This document shows, in pieces, positions 27,337 to 35,864 of a DNA stretch of 44,974 bases. Origin of the DNA: a virus; IMG/VR virus record IMGVR_UViG_3300011432_000024, positions 1-44,974 of that record; one strand, 5' to 3'. The stretch's first letter is position 1. Each line of letters opens with the position of its first letter. The position numbers and the translations under genes were made by a program. Under the pieces are notes generated by a model. It worked only from the letters and a program-made list of their open reading frames with translations, had not been told where the DNA came from and did not search any database.

Positions 27337-29990
27337 ACACTCCTTCGTGTGGTGAGGGTCACGAGCAGTCCCGCGAGGGGCACAAGAAACAGCACCGGCA
27401 GCACGTCGCCGCCTTTGATGCGGAGCGGGAATCGGCGAATCGCCGGGTCTGGCGGGTCGCCGGGCGGGTCTTCCGGCGCGGCTTCACTGTTCGCGTGGAA
27501 CCGCGCATACAGCCGCGCCATCTCCAGCGACTGCGCGTCGTTGGCAATCTCCGCGGGCCAGTCCATTCCCGCGTCAATCTCCTCGTCGGTCGAATCCTGG
27601 TCGAACAACCACGCATCGGGCAGGCCGATGATGTTGTGGAGGTTCCACCCGTAGAAGATCGAGAGCGAGGACGCGGTGTCGATCTCCGTGCGGAGGTCAT
27701 ACTCCCCCGATGAGGAGAACGGCCCGCGCGTGCCGCCGACCACCAAGAATCGCCAATCGCGCTCGCGCTCGCTGGCGACGTCGCTCAGTGTCTGCGCGTA
27801 GGTCGGGTCCGATGAGCGGCGCTTGCGAATCCGCGTAATGCCGTGCGAGCCGATGCCCGCGACATACAGCGCGCCGTTCGGATCGACCATCAGGAGCCAG
27901 GGATAATGCGGCGGGCGCGACAAGCCCGGCGGGCCTTGGCCGACTGGACGCCCATTCTGCGACGAGCCGAAGATCCACGACGACACGTCGGTATAGACCG
28001 TGGCGAACCGATAGTCTTCGTTGAACCGCCCCTGCACTTCGTCACCGGGCGGCGGGTCGAGCGTCGTCGCGTTGCCGAAGTAGACGGAATCCTGCGGCCC
28101 GACTGCGCCCCAGCGGTCCACGTCAAGCCAGACCCAGCCGCGTGCCCACTCGCCGAATGCCCCGTTGCCGAGCGCGCCGCCGTCGCCCATCACGTCGGTG
28201 ATGATCGTCGCGGCGTCATCGGTGCCGTCGTTCGATCCGAGGTCGATATAGCGCAGCGTCTTCAGGCCGTAGTCGTAGAGCACCAGATCGCCCGTGCTCG
28301 TGATGCGGATCGGGCCGGGGAAGTAGAGCGTGTAGCTCGCGCCCTCGAGCGTTACGTCAGAACTCGCCCGCACCGCGTTCAATGGCCCCGTCGCCGACCA
28401 GCACACGGTGCGCTCGTCCGTGCCACAGCTCACACCCGTGTCGCCGTTCAGCGCCGCGCTCAGGCCCGTCGTCTTGTGGATCGTCGTGGTCGCGCCCGTG
28501 GCCGTGTTGATCTTGCGGATCGCGTCGTTGTTGTGCTCGCTGACATAGAGCCATGCGCCATCGAGCGACGTCACCAGCGAGATCGGGCCGAAGAATCGGG
28601 CCGAGGTGCCGGTCGCGTGGTCGGTATACCCAGACGAGTGGTTCGGGTCGCCCGCGAGCACGCTGACCGTGCCCTCCCACGTGTCGCGGTCGAGATCGAC
28701 CTTGTAAATCGCGTTGTCGTAGTAGGCGGCGACGTAGAGGACTTCGGGATCGGCTGGGTTGACCGCGACGTCCATCGGCTGGTGCCAACCTGGGTTGATC
28801 GCGTCGGCCCACTCCCCGTTGGTGATCGTCCCGCGGAACTCCATCCCGGCGCGGATCGACGTCATCGGCTTGAGGAACCAGATCGCGCCCTGACCGGGCG
28901 GCACGCGCCAGCCGACAATCGTGGTGAGTTCGCCGTCCGGGTGGAGCACTCGGAGCTGGCCCGAGATGTTCACGAAAAAGCAGTAGTTTCCCTCACCGAG
29001 CGCAGCCTGATCTTCACAGACGCCTTGGATGTAGCCGTTCGTCCAGCCGACGCCACGCGGGCCGTCCTTGACCGGGAACGACTGATGCCCGGTATATCCG
29101 TGGTTGGCGTAGTCCACCTGACCGCCGAAGTTCCACAGGCTCAGGAAGCCTTCGCCCGCCTTCGCGTCCATCGAGCGCAGAAACAACATCCCCGCGTCAA
29201 TCGTTCCGGCCGGTTCCTGCCACCACATCTGCTGCCCGACGAACTGTTCGTTCCCCGGCTGCATCATTTCTTGCCAGAGATCCTCTTGCGAGTACATCGG
29301 GGTCGTCGTCCAGCGCGTCAGCGTCGTCGCGGCGGGGAACCCGGTCAGTGTCGGGAACGACGCCGACGGGATGTAGTTCGTCCCACGCGCCTGGATCAGC
29401 AGCGTTTCCTGCTCGTTCTGCGGGATGACCGGCGCGGTGGTCGCTTCCGTCTCGCGCCCGCCGAGATGCAGGAACGACGCATACGGCGCGAAGTCGTAGC
29501 GGTCGTCGCAGTTGCAGCCAAACGGCGCCATCGCGGGCGGGTCCGCCGGGGTCGTGCCGTTGACGCGGATTTCCAGAGAGAAGTCGTAAATCCCGCCCGC
29601 TGCCGGGAGGTCGGCGTCGTCGTTCTCCAGCGTGAACGAGAACGGATACTCGGTGAGCCAGTCGGACACCGGCACGCCCGCCACCGTATAGCGGACCTCC
29701 ATGTCGAGCTCGTCTTCGATCTCGTCCTCGTCCAGCGCAATCGTGCCCGTGGCATCGAACAGCGGCTGGTTGATCAGGTGGTCGCAATACATCTGCACGG
29801 TCACGTCGTCGGCCGCGCCTTCGCCGTTGTGCAAGTGGAACCACCGCACGTCGGTCATTTCCAACCCGTCGGTCTTGTTGACCTTGCAGTTCCAGTAGGC
29901 GTAGGGATCTGGCCACTCGTCGCCGCGCCGAGACGCGACGTTCGCTGACGCGATGAAGACGAACGCAATCAGGATAAGGAGGTGACGCAT
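27333..29990 (-). CDS. large exported NHL-propeller-like protein with CTERM-like tail
   Basis: 885 aa. The N-terminus MRHLLILIAFVFIASANVAS is a Sec signal peptide. Middle: repeats such as VAVNPADPEVLYVAAYYDNAIYKVDLDRDTW and GPISLVTSLDGAWLYVSEHNNDAIRKINTATG, the spacing of NHL-type beta-propeller blades. Cysteines come in pairs (FGCNC, GVC/NYC, VSC/TVC), fitting an oxidising location. The end KGGDVLPVLFLVPLAGLLVTLTTRRSV has a Gly-Gly, a hydrophobic segment and a basic cap, like cell-surface sorting signals. Start shares a base with the upstream stop (TGATG). It is odd among virion genes; see findings. Confidence 0.75.
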   Translation of the reverse strand: MRHLLILIAFVFIASANVASRRGDEWPDPYAYWNCKVNKTDGLEMTDVRWFHLHNGEGAADDVTVQMYCDHLINQPLFDATGTIALDEDEIEDELDMEVRYTVAGVPVSDWLTEYPFSFTLENDDADLPAAGGIYDFSLEIRVNGTTPADPPAMAPFGCNCDDRYDFAPYASFLHLGGRETEATTAPVIPQNEQETLLIQARGTNYIPSASFPTLTGFPAATTLTRWTTTPMYSQEDLWQEMMQPGNEQFVGQQMWWQEPAGTIDAGMLFLRSMDAKAGEGFLSLWNFGGQVDYANHGYTGHQSFPVKDGPRGVGWTNGYIQGVCEDQAALGEGNYCFFVNISGQLRVLHPDGELTTIVGWRVPPGQGAIWFLKPMTSIRAGMEFRGTITNGEWADAINPGWHQPMDVAVNPADPEVLYVAAYYDNAIYKVDLDRDTWEGTVSVLAGDPNHSSGYTDHATGTSARFFGPISLVTSLDGAWLYVSEHNNDAIRKINTATGATTTIHKTTGLSAALNGDTGVSCGTDERTVCWSATGPLNAVRASSDVTLEGASYTLYFPGPIRITSTGDLVLYDYGLKTLRYIDLGSNDGTDDAATIITDVMGDGGALGNGAFGEWARGWVWLDVDRWGAVGPQDSVYFGNATTLDPPPGDEVQGRFNEDYRFATVYTDVSSWIFGSSQNGRPVGQGPPGLSRPPHYPWLLMVDPNGALYVAGIGSHGITRIRKRRSSDPTYAQTLSDVASERERDWRFLVVGGTRGPFSSSGEYDLRTEIDTASSLSIFYGWNLHNIIGLPDAWLFDQDSTDEEIDAGMDWPAEIANDAQSLEMARLYARFHANSEAAPEDPPGDPPDPAIRRFPLRIKGGDVLPVLFLVPLAGLLVTLTTRRSV

Positions 29991-30817
29991 CAGCGGCCCC
30001 TCACGCAGCAGCGGATTGGGCTGTTGATGAGCGCGGGCGCCGCCGTGGTCGAGCCCGCAGACAGGGGATAGGCGAGCCCGTTCCCGCTGTTGTACAGGTC
30101 CGTCCGCTCCTGCGACGTCAGCACCTTCTTCCAGAAGCCGACCTCGTCAATCAACCCGTCCCACTGGCCCGACGCGCCGAAGCCTGGGCTGATCATCCCC
30201 AGCGTGAAGTTGGCCGACGTATCTGCGGGGGCGCCCGTCGTCGCGGCGGTATCCGCCGTCCCATCGTTCACCGAGATCCCGACGAGGTTGTTGGCCGCGT
30301 CGTGCCACGCGACGACGTGATGCCACGTGCCCGTGCCTGGGGCGCCGAAGTTGTTCGCCGAGACGTCTCCCACCGCCACGGGCCCCGCGCCGAACACGAT
30401 CCAGCGATAGCGGGTCGTCGCGTTGTGGTAGAAGAGCTGATACTCGAGCACGCTGGCGTCGTCGTTGATCTTGGCGATCAGATGCGGGTTCGCCCCGTCG
30501 AACGACTCGGCGTTCACCCATACGCTCAGGCTGAAGTCAATATCGCCCGTGCTCAGGTCCGCGTTGTCAGACCGCGAGAGACTCTCGACGCCGACGCTCA
30601 GTTCAAAGTCGCCCGCGTTGCTGATCTTGCCCGCGGCGCTAGCGACCGTGTTGTTGTCGGTGAGGTTGTTGCCGGCGTGCGCGTCGTTCCGCTGGCCTGA
30701 CGCCTCATCGAGCGCCCAATAACTGATCAGGCTCGTCAGCAGATCGACACGCGCGGCCGACAGGTCCAGCCCTGCGAGCATCAGGGCCAGCAGGAGCGAG
30801 GCGAGAATCTTCCGCAT
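29990..30817 (-). CDS. exported LamG/concanavalin-like protein
   Basis: 275 aa, overlapping both neighbours by single bases (TGATG). Signal peptide MRKILASLLLALMLAGLDLSA, then a laminin-G/concanavalin A-like lectin domain: LISYWALDEASGQRNDAHAGNNLTDNN, DFSLSVWVNAESFDGANPHLIAKIND, GTWHHVVAWHDAANNLVGISVND and GQWDGLIDEVGFWKKVLTSQERTDLYNSG. The IDEVGFWxKxLTxxER tail is the typical end of this domain. Would bind a carbohydrate or protein at the cell surface. Ends with Cys-Cys-Val-Arg-Gly-Arg. Confidence 0.85.
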   Translation of the reverse strand: MRKILASLLLALMLAGLDLSAARVDLLTSLISYWALDEASGQRNDAHAGNNLTDNNTVASAAGKISNAGDFELSVGVESLSRSDNADLSTGDIDFSLSVWVNAESFDGANPHLIAKINDDASVLEYQLFYHNATTRYRWIVFGAGPVAVGDVSANNFGAPGTGTWHHVVAWHDAANNLVGISVNDGTADTAATTGAPADTSANFTLGMISPGFGASGQWDGLIDEVGFWKKVLTSQERTDLYNSGNGLAYPLSAGSTTAAPALINSPIRCCVRGR

Positions 30818-32667
30818 CAGATCGCTCGACGCACGGTGAAGACCACCGAGTACAGGCGCACCTCCTGATCGAGCGTGTCGCCAGCCGTATCGGTGTCGCG
30901 GTGAATGATGAAGTAGGCGGTTTCGCCCGCGGCGCAGCCGGTCGTCGTGATGCCGGTCTTCGTCGCCGTGTTCAACTGCAACACCGCGCCCGTGTTGTTC
31001 GCGTCCGCCGTGAAGGCCGTCTCGTTCAGCGACACGGTCGTCGGCGCTTCCGCCGCCGCCACGCAGCCGAACGCAATCTCCCACACGACGTCGCCCGAGC
31101 CGGTCGAGTTCGCGCCCCACTTGAGGGTCACGTCAATCGCGCCCGTCCAATCGGCCGGGAGTTCAAAGCGGTCGTGCCACTCGGTATCCGCGCCCGCGGC
31201 GGGGAACGCGACGTAGCCGAGCGCCGGGTCACCGGACGCCGCGGTCGTGCCCTGACAGCCGGCCGCCGCGCCCAGCGTGGTCGGGCTCGAACCGCCAGCC
31301 GATGCCGTCGCGTTCTGGCAGACCGCCGTGTTGAACTGGTACAACTGCGGAATCGTGAGGACGTTGCCCGTGCCTTCCGCGTCCAGCGTCTTGCCCGTGA
31401 GGGTCGCCGTTGAATCAACCGTCAGCACCGTGCCGCTGCCCGACGGGAACGCAAAGCTGGTGGAATCCGTGCCCGTGAACGTCAGCGAGCCCGTCACCGT
31501 CAGCGTCTTCGCCGCGGTAATCGCCAGCGTGCCCGCGCTGAAGACCACCTTGCCCGTGCCCGTCTCGTCCGTGAGAATCGCGGCCAAGGTCGCGCTCAGG
31601 CCGGAACTGTCCACCAACCCGGTCGTGTCGTTGAAGTACAGGAACTCGTCCGCGCCCGGATCGGTCAGGCCCGTGCCCAACCCCGTGAACAGTTGCCAGT
31701 TCGTGCCGTCCGAGTAGATGCCAATCGCATCGCCGATGCCGATGGCGTAATTCGCCGCGCCGCTGATCGTCTCCGCGCCGTTCCCGTCAATCGTGAGCGA
31801 TCCGTCCACGTCGGTGTCCAGCCGAGGGAACCAGTAGACGCGCCCGCCCACGCTCGCCGCCGTGGGCAGCGTGTGGACAATCACGACGTCCGTGCCCGCC
31901 GCGCTCGATGGCACGACGCAATCCGCCGCGCCCACGGTGTAGTCGGCCGTTTTGACCGCCGTCGCCGCGCAGCGGAACCCGTTGAGAATCGGCACCGCCA
32001 GCGTCGGCCCAGTGGCAAACGCCAACGCGCCTGTGCCGGTTTCGTTGGAGATGACGCCGAGCAGTTCCAGCGACGTCGTCGCCGCAAACTGCGCCAGCGA
32101 GGACGCCACGAGGGCATCGCCGCCGCCAGGGATCTCTTGATACGTCGAGTCTTCGCGTAGGAACTTCGTCGCCCCGCCACCGCCGGAGCCGAGCCGCGCG
32201 TGGCCAATCGTGCCCGCGGTGATGACCGCCGCGTTCAGCGTGCCGCCGTCGTCGGCGTCGCCGTGGTCGTGGACCGCGTTCGTGAAGTTCGCAATCGTCG
32301 GCGAGAGAATCGTCGGCGAGTCGTTGAAGACGAGCACGCCGCCGCCCGTCTCGTCGTCCATGATCGCGGCGAGTTCCGACGAGGCGTCGATGTCATTCGC
32401 ATCGAGGTCCCCGCCGCCCCCACCGCAGCCATCACCCGTACAGGTGCCGTCCTCGGCAATCGAGAACACGGACACGCCATCCGAGCCGCGCAACTCGAAG
32501 ATCGGCCCCGAGCTGTTCTGCTGCACGACCACGGCCGGGATAGCACCGGACGTGGCCCCGCGGTACGTCTGGCTGCCCCCGATGAGCACCCAGACCCCCT
32601 GTTGCGCCGAGACGAGGCCTGACGCGAGCAGGACGCCTGCGAGAAATCCGCCGAGCCCGCGGCGCAT
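30817..32667 (-). CDS. long exported fibre-like protein
   Basis: 616 aa, ATG sharing a base with the upstream TAA. Signal peptide MRRGLGGFLAGVLLASGLVSA. Then three copies of an A-A-I-x-x-DETGTG-x-x-x-F motif (about 100, 205, 365), the Thr/Gly/Val-rich repeat of phage tail fibres. TLTVTGSLTFTGT and FASGSGTVLTVDSTATLTGKTLD suggest a beta-rich rod. Cys pairs (76/81 and others) fit an extracytoplasmic protein. C-terminal beta domain with DVTLKWGANSTGSGDVVWEIAFGC. Tail fibre or cell-surface protein. Confidence 0.75.
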   Translation of the reverse strand: MRRGLGGFLAGVLLASGLVSAQQGVWVLIGGSQTYRGATSGAIPAVVVQQNSSGPIFELRGSDGVSVFSIAEDGTCTGDGCGGGGGDLDANDIDASSELAAIMDDETGGGVLVFNDSPTILSPTIANFTNAVHDHGDADDGGTLNAAVITAGTIGHARLGSGGGGATKFLREDSTYQEIPGGGDALVASSLAQFAATTSLELLGVISNETGTGALAFATGPTLAVPILNGFRCAATAVKTADYTVGAADCVVPSSAAGTDVVIVHTLPTAASVGGRVYWFPRLDTDVDGSLTIDGNGAETISGAANYAIGIGDAIGIYSDGTNWQLFTGLGTGLTDPGADEFLYFNDTTGLVDSSGLSATLAAILTDETGTGKVVFSAGTLAITAAKTLTVTGSLTFTGTDSTSFAFPSGSGTVLTVDSTATLTGKTLDAEGTGNVLTIPQLYQFNTAVCQNATASAGGSSPTTLGAAAGCQGTTAASGDPALGYVAFPAAGADTEWHDRFELPADWTGAIDVTLKWGANSTGSGDVVWEIAFGCVAAAEAPTTVSLNETAFTADANNTGAVLQLNTATKTGITTTGCAAGETAYFIIHRDTDTAGDTLDQEVRLYSVVFTVRRAI

Positions 32668-32984
32668 TAGCTCACCGCCTCGGCCGTGACCGTGACCGTT
32701 CCATCTACGACTGTGGTGGAAATGCGCGCCCGCACATGGCGGTCCGCGGTTTCAAACGCGGTGCGCACGGTGGCGCTCGCCACGACCGTCACGACCGCGA
32801 TGGACGACCACGTCCCTGCGTAGGCCGCGGTCGGCGCGGATTCGATGGTCACGACACCCGCTGAGACGCCGGCCGACCCGGTGACGTGAATCGCCCACGC
32901 CGCCTTGTCGCAGGCGAGGCCGAGCGAGGCAATCCCGCTGCCCGTCGTGGTTGCGGAGATGAGCGTGCCGCTGTATTCCAGCAT
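32667..32984 (-). CDS. small beta-rich structural protein
   Basis: 105 aa: MLEYSGTLISATTTGSGIASLGLACDKAAWAIHVTGSAGVSAGVVTIESAPTAAYAGTWSSI then VASATVRTAFETADRHVRARISTTVVDGTVTVTAEA. Alternating strands, Ala/Thr/Val-rich; likely a decoration or fibre adaptor. It overlaps the 616-aa gene by one base. Confidence 0.6.
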   Translation of the reverse strand: MLEYSGTLISATTTGSGIASLGLACDKAAWAIHVTGSAGVSAGVVTIESAPTAAYAGTWSSIAVVTVVASATVRTAFETADRHVRARISTTVVDGTVTVTAEAVS

Positions 32985-32988
32985 GGCG

Positions 32989-33882
32989 TTACGCCGCCAC
33001 GGCCTTGATCACCGCGAAGTTCACCACGAGCACCGCATTGAGCGCGTCGGTCGCGTGGACGTTCGTGATCACGATCTTGCAGGACCCGGCCGCGACACCC
33101 TTCACGCTCACAATCGGCGTGCCCGCGCCCGCGTACGTCGTGCTCACGCAGACCACATCGGTCGCCGCGAGCAGCGTATTGGTGAGCTGGAACACTTCCT
33201 CAGCCGCCGCGGCGGTCGTCAGCGCGACGGTCGTGATCTGACCGCAGGGCTTCGACAGCACCACGGTAGTCGTCGCGTCCGTCGCCTGTGTCTGCGCCCC
33301 GCCCGCGCCGGTCGCGTAGCCGCTGAGCACCGTCGCGCTCGTCGACTGCAGGCCCGCCGTCGCCGTCACCAGCCCGGCGCTGGACACGGACACCGCCTGC
33401 ACCGCCTCGTTCAGCATGATCAGGCTGTTTGTGGTCGCGTCCGACTTGATCGTCCACGTGTCGCCCGCGTTGTCGCCGTTGTCCGCGTCGAGAATCAGCG
33501 AGGCGTCGCCCGCTTCCGTGCCGATGACCGAGATGGAGCCCGCCGCGAAGTTGATCGGCGCGTCCGTGGTGGCCGCGTTCAGGAGTTGCAGGGTGGCCGA
33601 CGCCGCGAGCGCCGAGACGGACCAACGATCCGCCGTGTCGTCGCCGTCATCCGCCGCCAGCGTGATCGTGCCGTTGTTGCCTTCGTTGCCGTTGAAGGTG
33701 ATCGAGCCCGAGCCCTTCGGCACGAGCTTTAGGCTGATGTTCGTGTCGTCGCCGACCGCCGTGATCGTCGGCACGCCACTCGCGGCGGCTCCGTCGATCT
33801 GAATCGCATTGGCGAGTTCGTCCTTGGCTCCGGCCACAATTGAGCCGAAGTGGGACGACGCGCCGTCATTCCGGTAATTCAT
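32989..33882 (-). CDS. beta-rich fibre or decoration protein
   Basis: 297 aa. Repeats such as GDDTNISLKLVPKGSGSITFNGNEGNNGTITLAADDGDDTADRWSV and SISVIGTEAGDASLILDADNGDNAGDTWTIKSD follow a GD-x-ADRW/TW pattern, typical of beta-helix fibres in phage heads or tails. C-terminal part has TTVALTTAAAAEEVFQLTNTLLAATDVVCVSTTYAG. Directly downstream of the capsid gene, after a hairpin. Confidence 0.65.
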   Translation of the reverse strand: MNYRNDGASSHFGSIVAGAKDELANAIQIDGAAASGVPTITAVGDDTNISLKLVPKGSGSITFNGNEGNNGTITLAADDGDDTADRWSVSALAASATLQLLNAATTDAPINFAAGSISVIGTEAGDASLILDADNGDNAGDTWTIKSDATTNSLIMLNEAVQAVSVSSAGLVTATAGLQSTSATVLSGYATGAGGAQTQATDATTTVVLSKPCGQITTVALTTAAAAEEVFQLTNTLLAATDVVCVSTTYAGAGTPIVSVKGVAAGSCKIVITNVHATDALNAVLVVNFAVIKAVAA

Positions 33883-33902
33883 GATCTCTGCTCCAGACGT
33901 GA

Positions 33903-33957
33903 CCCGGAGCCCAGCGTGTCTGGACTCGCCACGCGCGCCGCTCGCGCAGGCTCCGGG
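33903..33957. other. inverted repeat after the capsid gene
   Basis: CCCGGAGCC (33903-33911) pairs with GGCTCCGGG (33949-33957), a 9-base perfect stem with a 37-base loop; CCAGAC/GTCTGG form another nearby pair. The 94-base gap between the capsid stop (33977) and the next ATG (33882) has no gene. No T-run follows, so it is a structured intergenic region rather than a standard terminator. It could tune the level of the genes downstream. Confidence 0.45.
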
Positions 33958-33976
33958 CCGAATGCGGCGTGGTTAC

Positions 33977-34888
33977 CTAGACGCCCACCGAACCGACAAT
34001 CCCCTGCGCCCGATCCGCGCCCCACGACCGGCGGAAGCGGATCTTCGAGATCAGGTTGTTGTTGTACGGGTCCTTCACGACGGGCTCGACGTTCATCGGC
34101 ACGCGCGTGTACGACAGCAGGCCGTGGTTCTTGCCCTTCGACACCACGCGCCACGAATCCGTGTCCGAGAAGTACGGATTGACCGCGACGTCAATCGAGT
34201 ACCGATCCCGGAGCGCGTTCGTGTCGTTGTCCGCGACACCCTGCAGGAGCTTGCTGGCGACGATCCGATGCGCCAGGAACTCGAGCGCGGGCGGCACTTC
34301 AAGGATGTAGCCGTCCGACGGCTCCATGAAGTGCCCCTCGTCCGACTTGTGGTCGGTGTGGAACAGCGTGATCGCGCTTTCGAGCGACGACCGCGACAGG
34401 TCCGCGAGGACACGGTTGGTGAACGTCCCACCCTTCACGAGCAAGTGGCTCGCGTGGTAGATCGCCAGCGCGTCCGGGGTCGTCTCCGTGGACGTGGCGA
34501 GGTTGTGCAAGCGGGCCGCGTACTGCTCCTCGGTGACGATGGCGGCCATCGTGAGGCCGCGCGCCTTCTCCGCGAGCACGCCGTACTCGTCGTCTTCCTG
34601 CGCCGTCTGCGTGTGCACGAACGCCAGACCGAACTCCAAGGCCGTGAAGTCCTTGGTGAATCCCTGGTCAATCGTCTGCGTCACGAAGTCGTCGCCTTCG
34701 GACTTCTCGGGCACCGTGGTGAACATGCCCATCGAAACGCGCCGCTCGAACTTGCGATCCGAGGACTCGATCCGGAAGATGGGCTTCCAACACGGGGCCT
34801 TCTTCTTCATCGTGGTTTTCGCCACGCTGAAGATGACCTTGTCGACATTGTCGACGTTGGCTGGGAAATGCGAACGTACTTGGGCCAT
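33977..34888 (-). CDS. major capsid protein (probable HK97 fold)
   Basis: 303 aa. First structural gene after decoration and scaffold. N-terminus AQVRSHFPANVDNVDKVIFSVAKTTMKKKAPCWKPIFRIESSDRKFERRVSMGMFTTVPEKSEGDDFVTQTIDQGFTKDFTALEFGLAFVHTQT; spine-like helix EKARGLTMAAIVTEEQYAARLHNLATSTETTPDALAIYHASHLLVKGGTFTNRV; and a C-terminus ending YSIDVAVNPYFSDTDSWRVVSKGKNHGLLSYTRVPMNVEPVVKDPYNNNLISKIRFRRSWGADRAQGIVGSVGV. The VNPYFSDTDSWRVVSK and the closing RRSWGADRAQGI are usual ends of Mu- and P22-like capsid proteins. Size fits. Confidence 0.85.
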   Translation of the reverse strand: MAQVRSHFPANVDNVDKVIFSVAKTTMKKKAPCWKPIFRIESSDRKFERRVSMGMFTTVPEKSEGDDFVTQTIDQGFTKDFTALEFGLAFVHTQTAQEDDEYGVLAEKARGLTMAAIVTEEQYAARLHNLATSTETTPDALAIYHASHLLVKGGTFTNRVLADLSRSSLESAITLFHTDHKSDEGHFMEPSDGYILEVPPALEFLAHRIVASKLLQGVADNDTNALRDRYSIDVAVNPYFSDTDSWRVVSKGKNHGLLSYTRVPMNVEPVVKDPYNNNLISKIRFRRSWGADRAQGIVGSVGV

Positions 34889-34901
34889 GTGACGTCAGCT
34901 C

Positions 34902-35387
34902 CTAGTTCTTGCTCAGGCCGCAGGCGCCCGGCATGAATTTGAAAATGACGCGGCCATTGACGTCACCGATTGCGTCTTCGGGCCAGAAGCCCGTCACGGT
35001 GACCGAGACGTTCGTGGTGTCGCTCGTGTCCACGCGCCAAATCGCATTGGTCGAGTCGTAGACGACGGCGTAGTTGGTGCCGAGATTGCCGACGGCGGTC
35101 GCCGCGGCATCTTCGACGTGCGCGACGAACTCGGCGTCGGGGCCGGCGAGCGCGACCGAGATCATCGTGTCGGCGACGCCCGTGGCGGCTTCGTCCGCGA
35201 TCCCGAGGATGCCGGCGACGGGGTCTGCGCCCGCCGTTTCGACTTCGTCCTTGGTCGTCGCGTCCTGAATGACAATCGCCCCGCGGACAAACGTCTGCGA
35301 GGCCTCTTCCTTGAAGCGGCGGTGCTGCACATGGGCGGCACGCGCGGGCCGGATGTAGCCCCGGCTGGTGACAGTGATGGTTGCCAT
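34902..35387 (-). CDS. head decoration protein
   Basis: 161 aa with GGAGGG nine bases upstream of the ATG. ATITVTSRGYIRPARAAHVQHRRFKEEASQTFVRGAIVIQDATTKDEVETAGADPVAGILGIADEAATG is the pattern of small capsid decoration proteins that precede the capsid gene (an R-R-F at the start, then an A-G-I-L-G-I-A-D strand). Immediately upstream of the major capsid gene. Confidence 0.75.
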   Translation of the reverse strand: MATITVTSRGYIRPARAAHVQHRRFKEEASQTFVRGAIVIQDATTKDEVETAGADPVAGILGIADEAATGVADTMISVALAGPDAEFVAHVEDAAATAVGNLGTNYAVVYDSTNAIWRVDTSDTTNVSVTVTGFWPEDAIGDVNGRVIFKFMPGACGLSKN

Positions 35388-35642
35388 AGCGGCAAGCCCT
35401 CCAAACTGGGAGTTGGAGCCGGGCTTGATTGCGCTCGCCGCGTCCGACTGAAACGCGCGACGAACTCATCACCGCCTGTTAGGGCCGGCGGTGCCGCCTA
35501 CAGTCCCGAGAGGGTGGTACGAGTCGCGCGGGCTCGGGACAGCCTCCCGCGGCGACCAACGTCAGACGGCGTGCCCGCGATGTATCCCCGGTCTGCGAGC
35601 GGGTCTACACTCTCAGAATCGCATGGGCGTCAAGCAGAAAAC
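35388..35642 (-). promoter_or_regulatory. late promoter-like element and structured leader
   Basis: The 255-base gap has no gene. It begins with a 20-base element related to the one at 41653-41630: TTGACGCCCATGCGATTCTG (35633-35614). Downstream lie an 8-base inverted repeat GTCCCGAG/CTCGGGAC (35503-35510 and 35533-35540) and a GGCGG-TG-CCGCC hairpin (35487-35498), then the ribosome-binding site of the decoration gene. A TGTAGA follows TTGACG after 18 bases; a sigma-70 match is weak. It likely starts or boosts transcription of the capsid genes. Confidence 0.5.
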
Positions 35643-35864
35643 CTAGTCGCGCTGGCCGCCGCGCCATTGCCACCACTGCACCAACAGCTCGGCCGCCCCG
35701 TCTTTGTCGATGACCTGTGCGCCGATTTCGCCGTTCCCGTGATTGATCGACAACAGGACGACGCTACCGAGCCTGTCGAGGATGTCCACGGCTTCCGCCG
35801 CATAGGCGATCTGGCTGCCGATCTGCCGCAGAGAACACACGCGGCTTGACGTGGGGACGCTCAC
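35643..35864 (-). CDS. hypothetical late protein
   Basis: 73 aa, ATGA overlap. Helical with QIGSQIAYAAEAVDILDRLGSVVLLSINHGNGEIGAQVIDKDGAAELLVQWWQWRGGQRD. No motif recognised. It is the last gene before the structured leader and ends 255 bases upstream of the decoration gene. Confidence 0.55.
   Translation of the reverse strand: MSVPTSSRVCSLRQIGSQIAYAAEAVDILDRLGSVVLLSINHGNGEIGAQVIDKDGAAELLVQWWQWRGGQRD

Noticed and set aside
27843-29948. A 701-codon open frame on the rightward strand
   Set aside because: Arg/Val/His-rich and exactly opposite the 885-aa gene, which has a signal peptide and NHL-like repeats.
33851-33863. A third copy of TGGGACGACGCGC, inside the start of the 297-aa fibre gene
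   Set aside because: It encodes ordinary residues of that protein (read leftward), is 20 kb from attP, and GC-rich words recur in this DNA. It weakens, but does not remove, the arm-site reading of the two copies near attP.
33898-33976. A rho-independent terminator after the capsid gene
   Set aside because: The inverted repeat lacks a T-run on either strand, and the next gene continues in the same direction.
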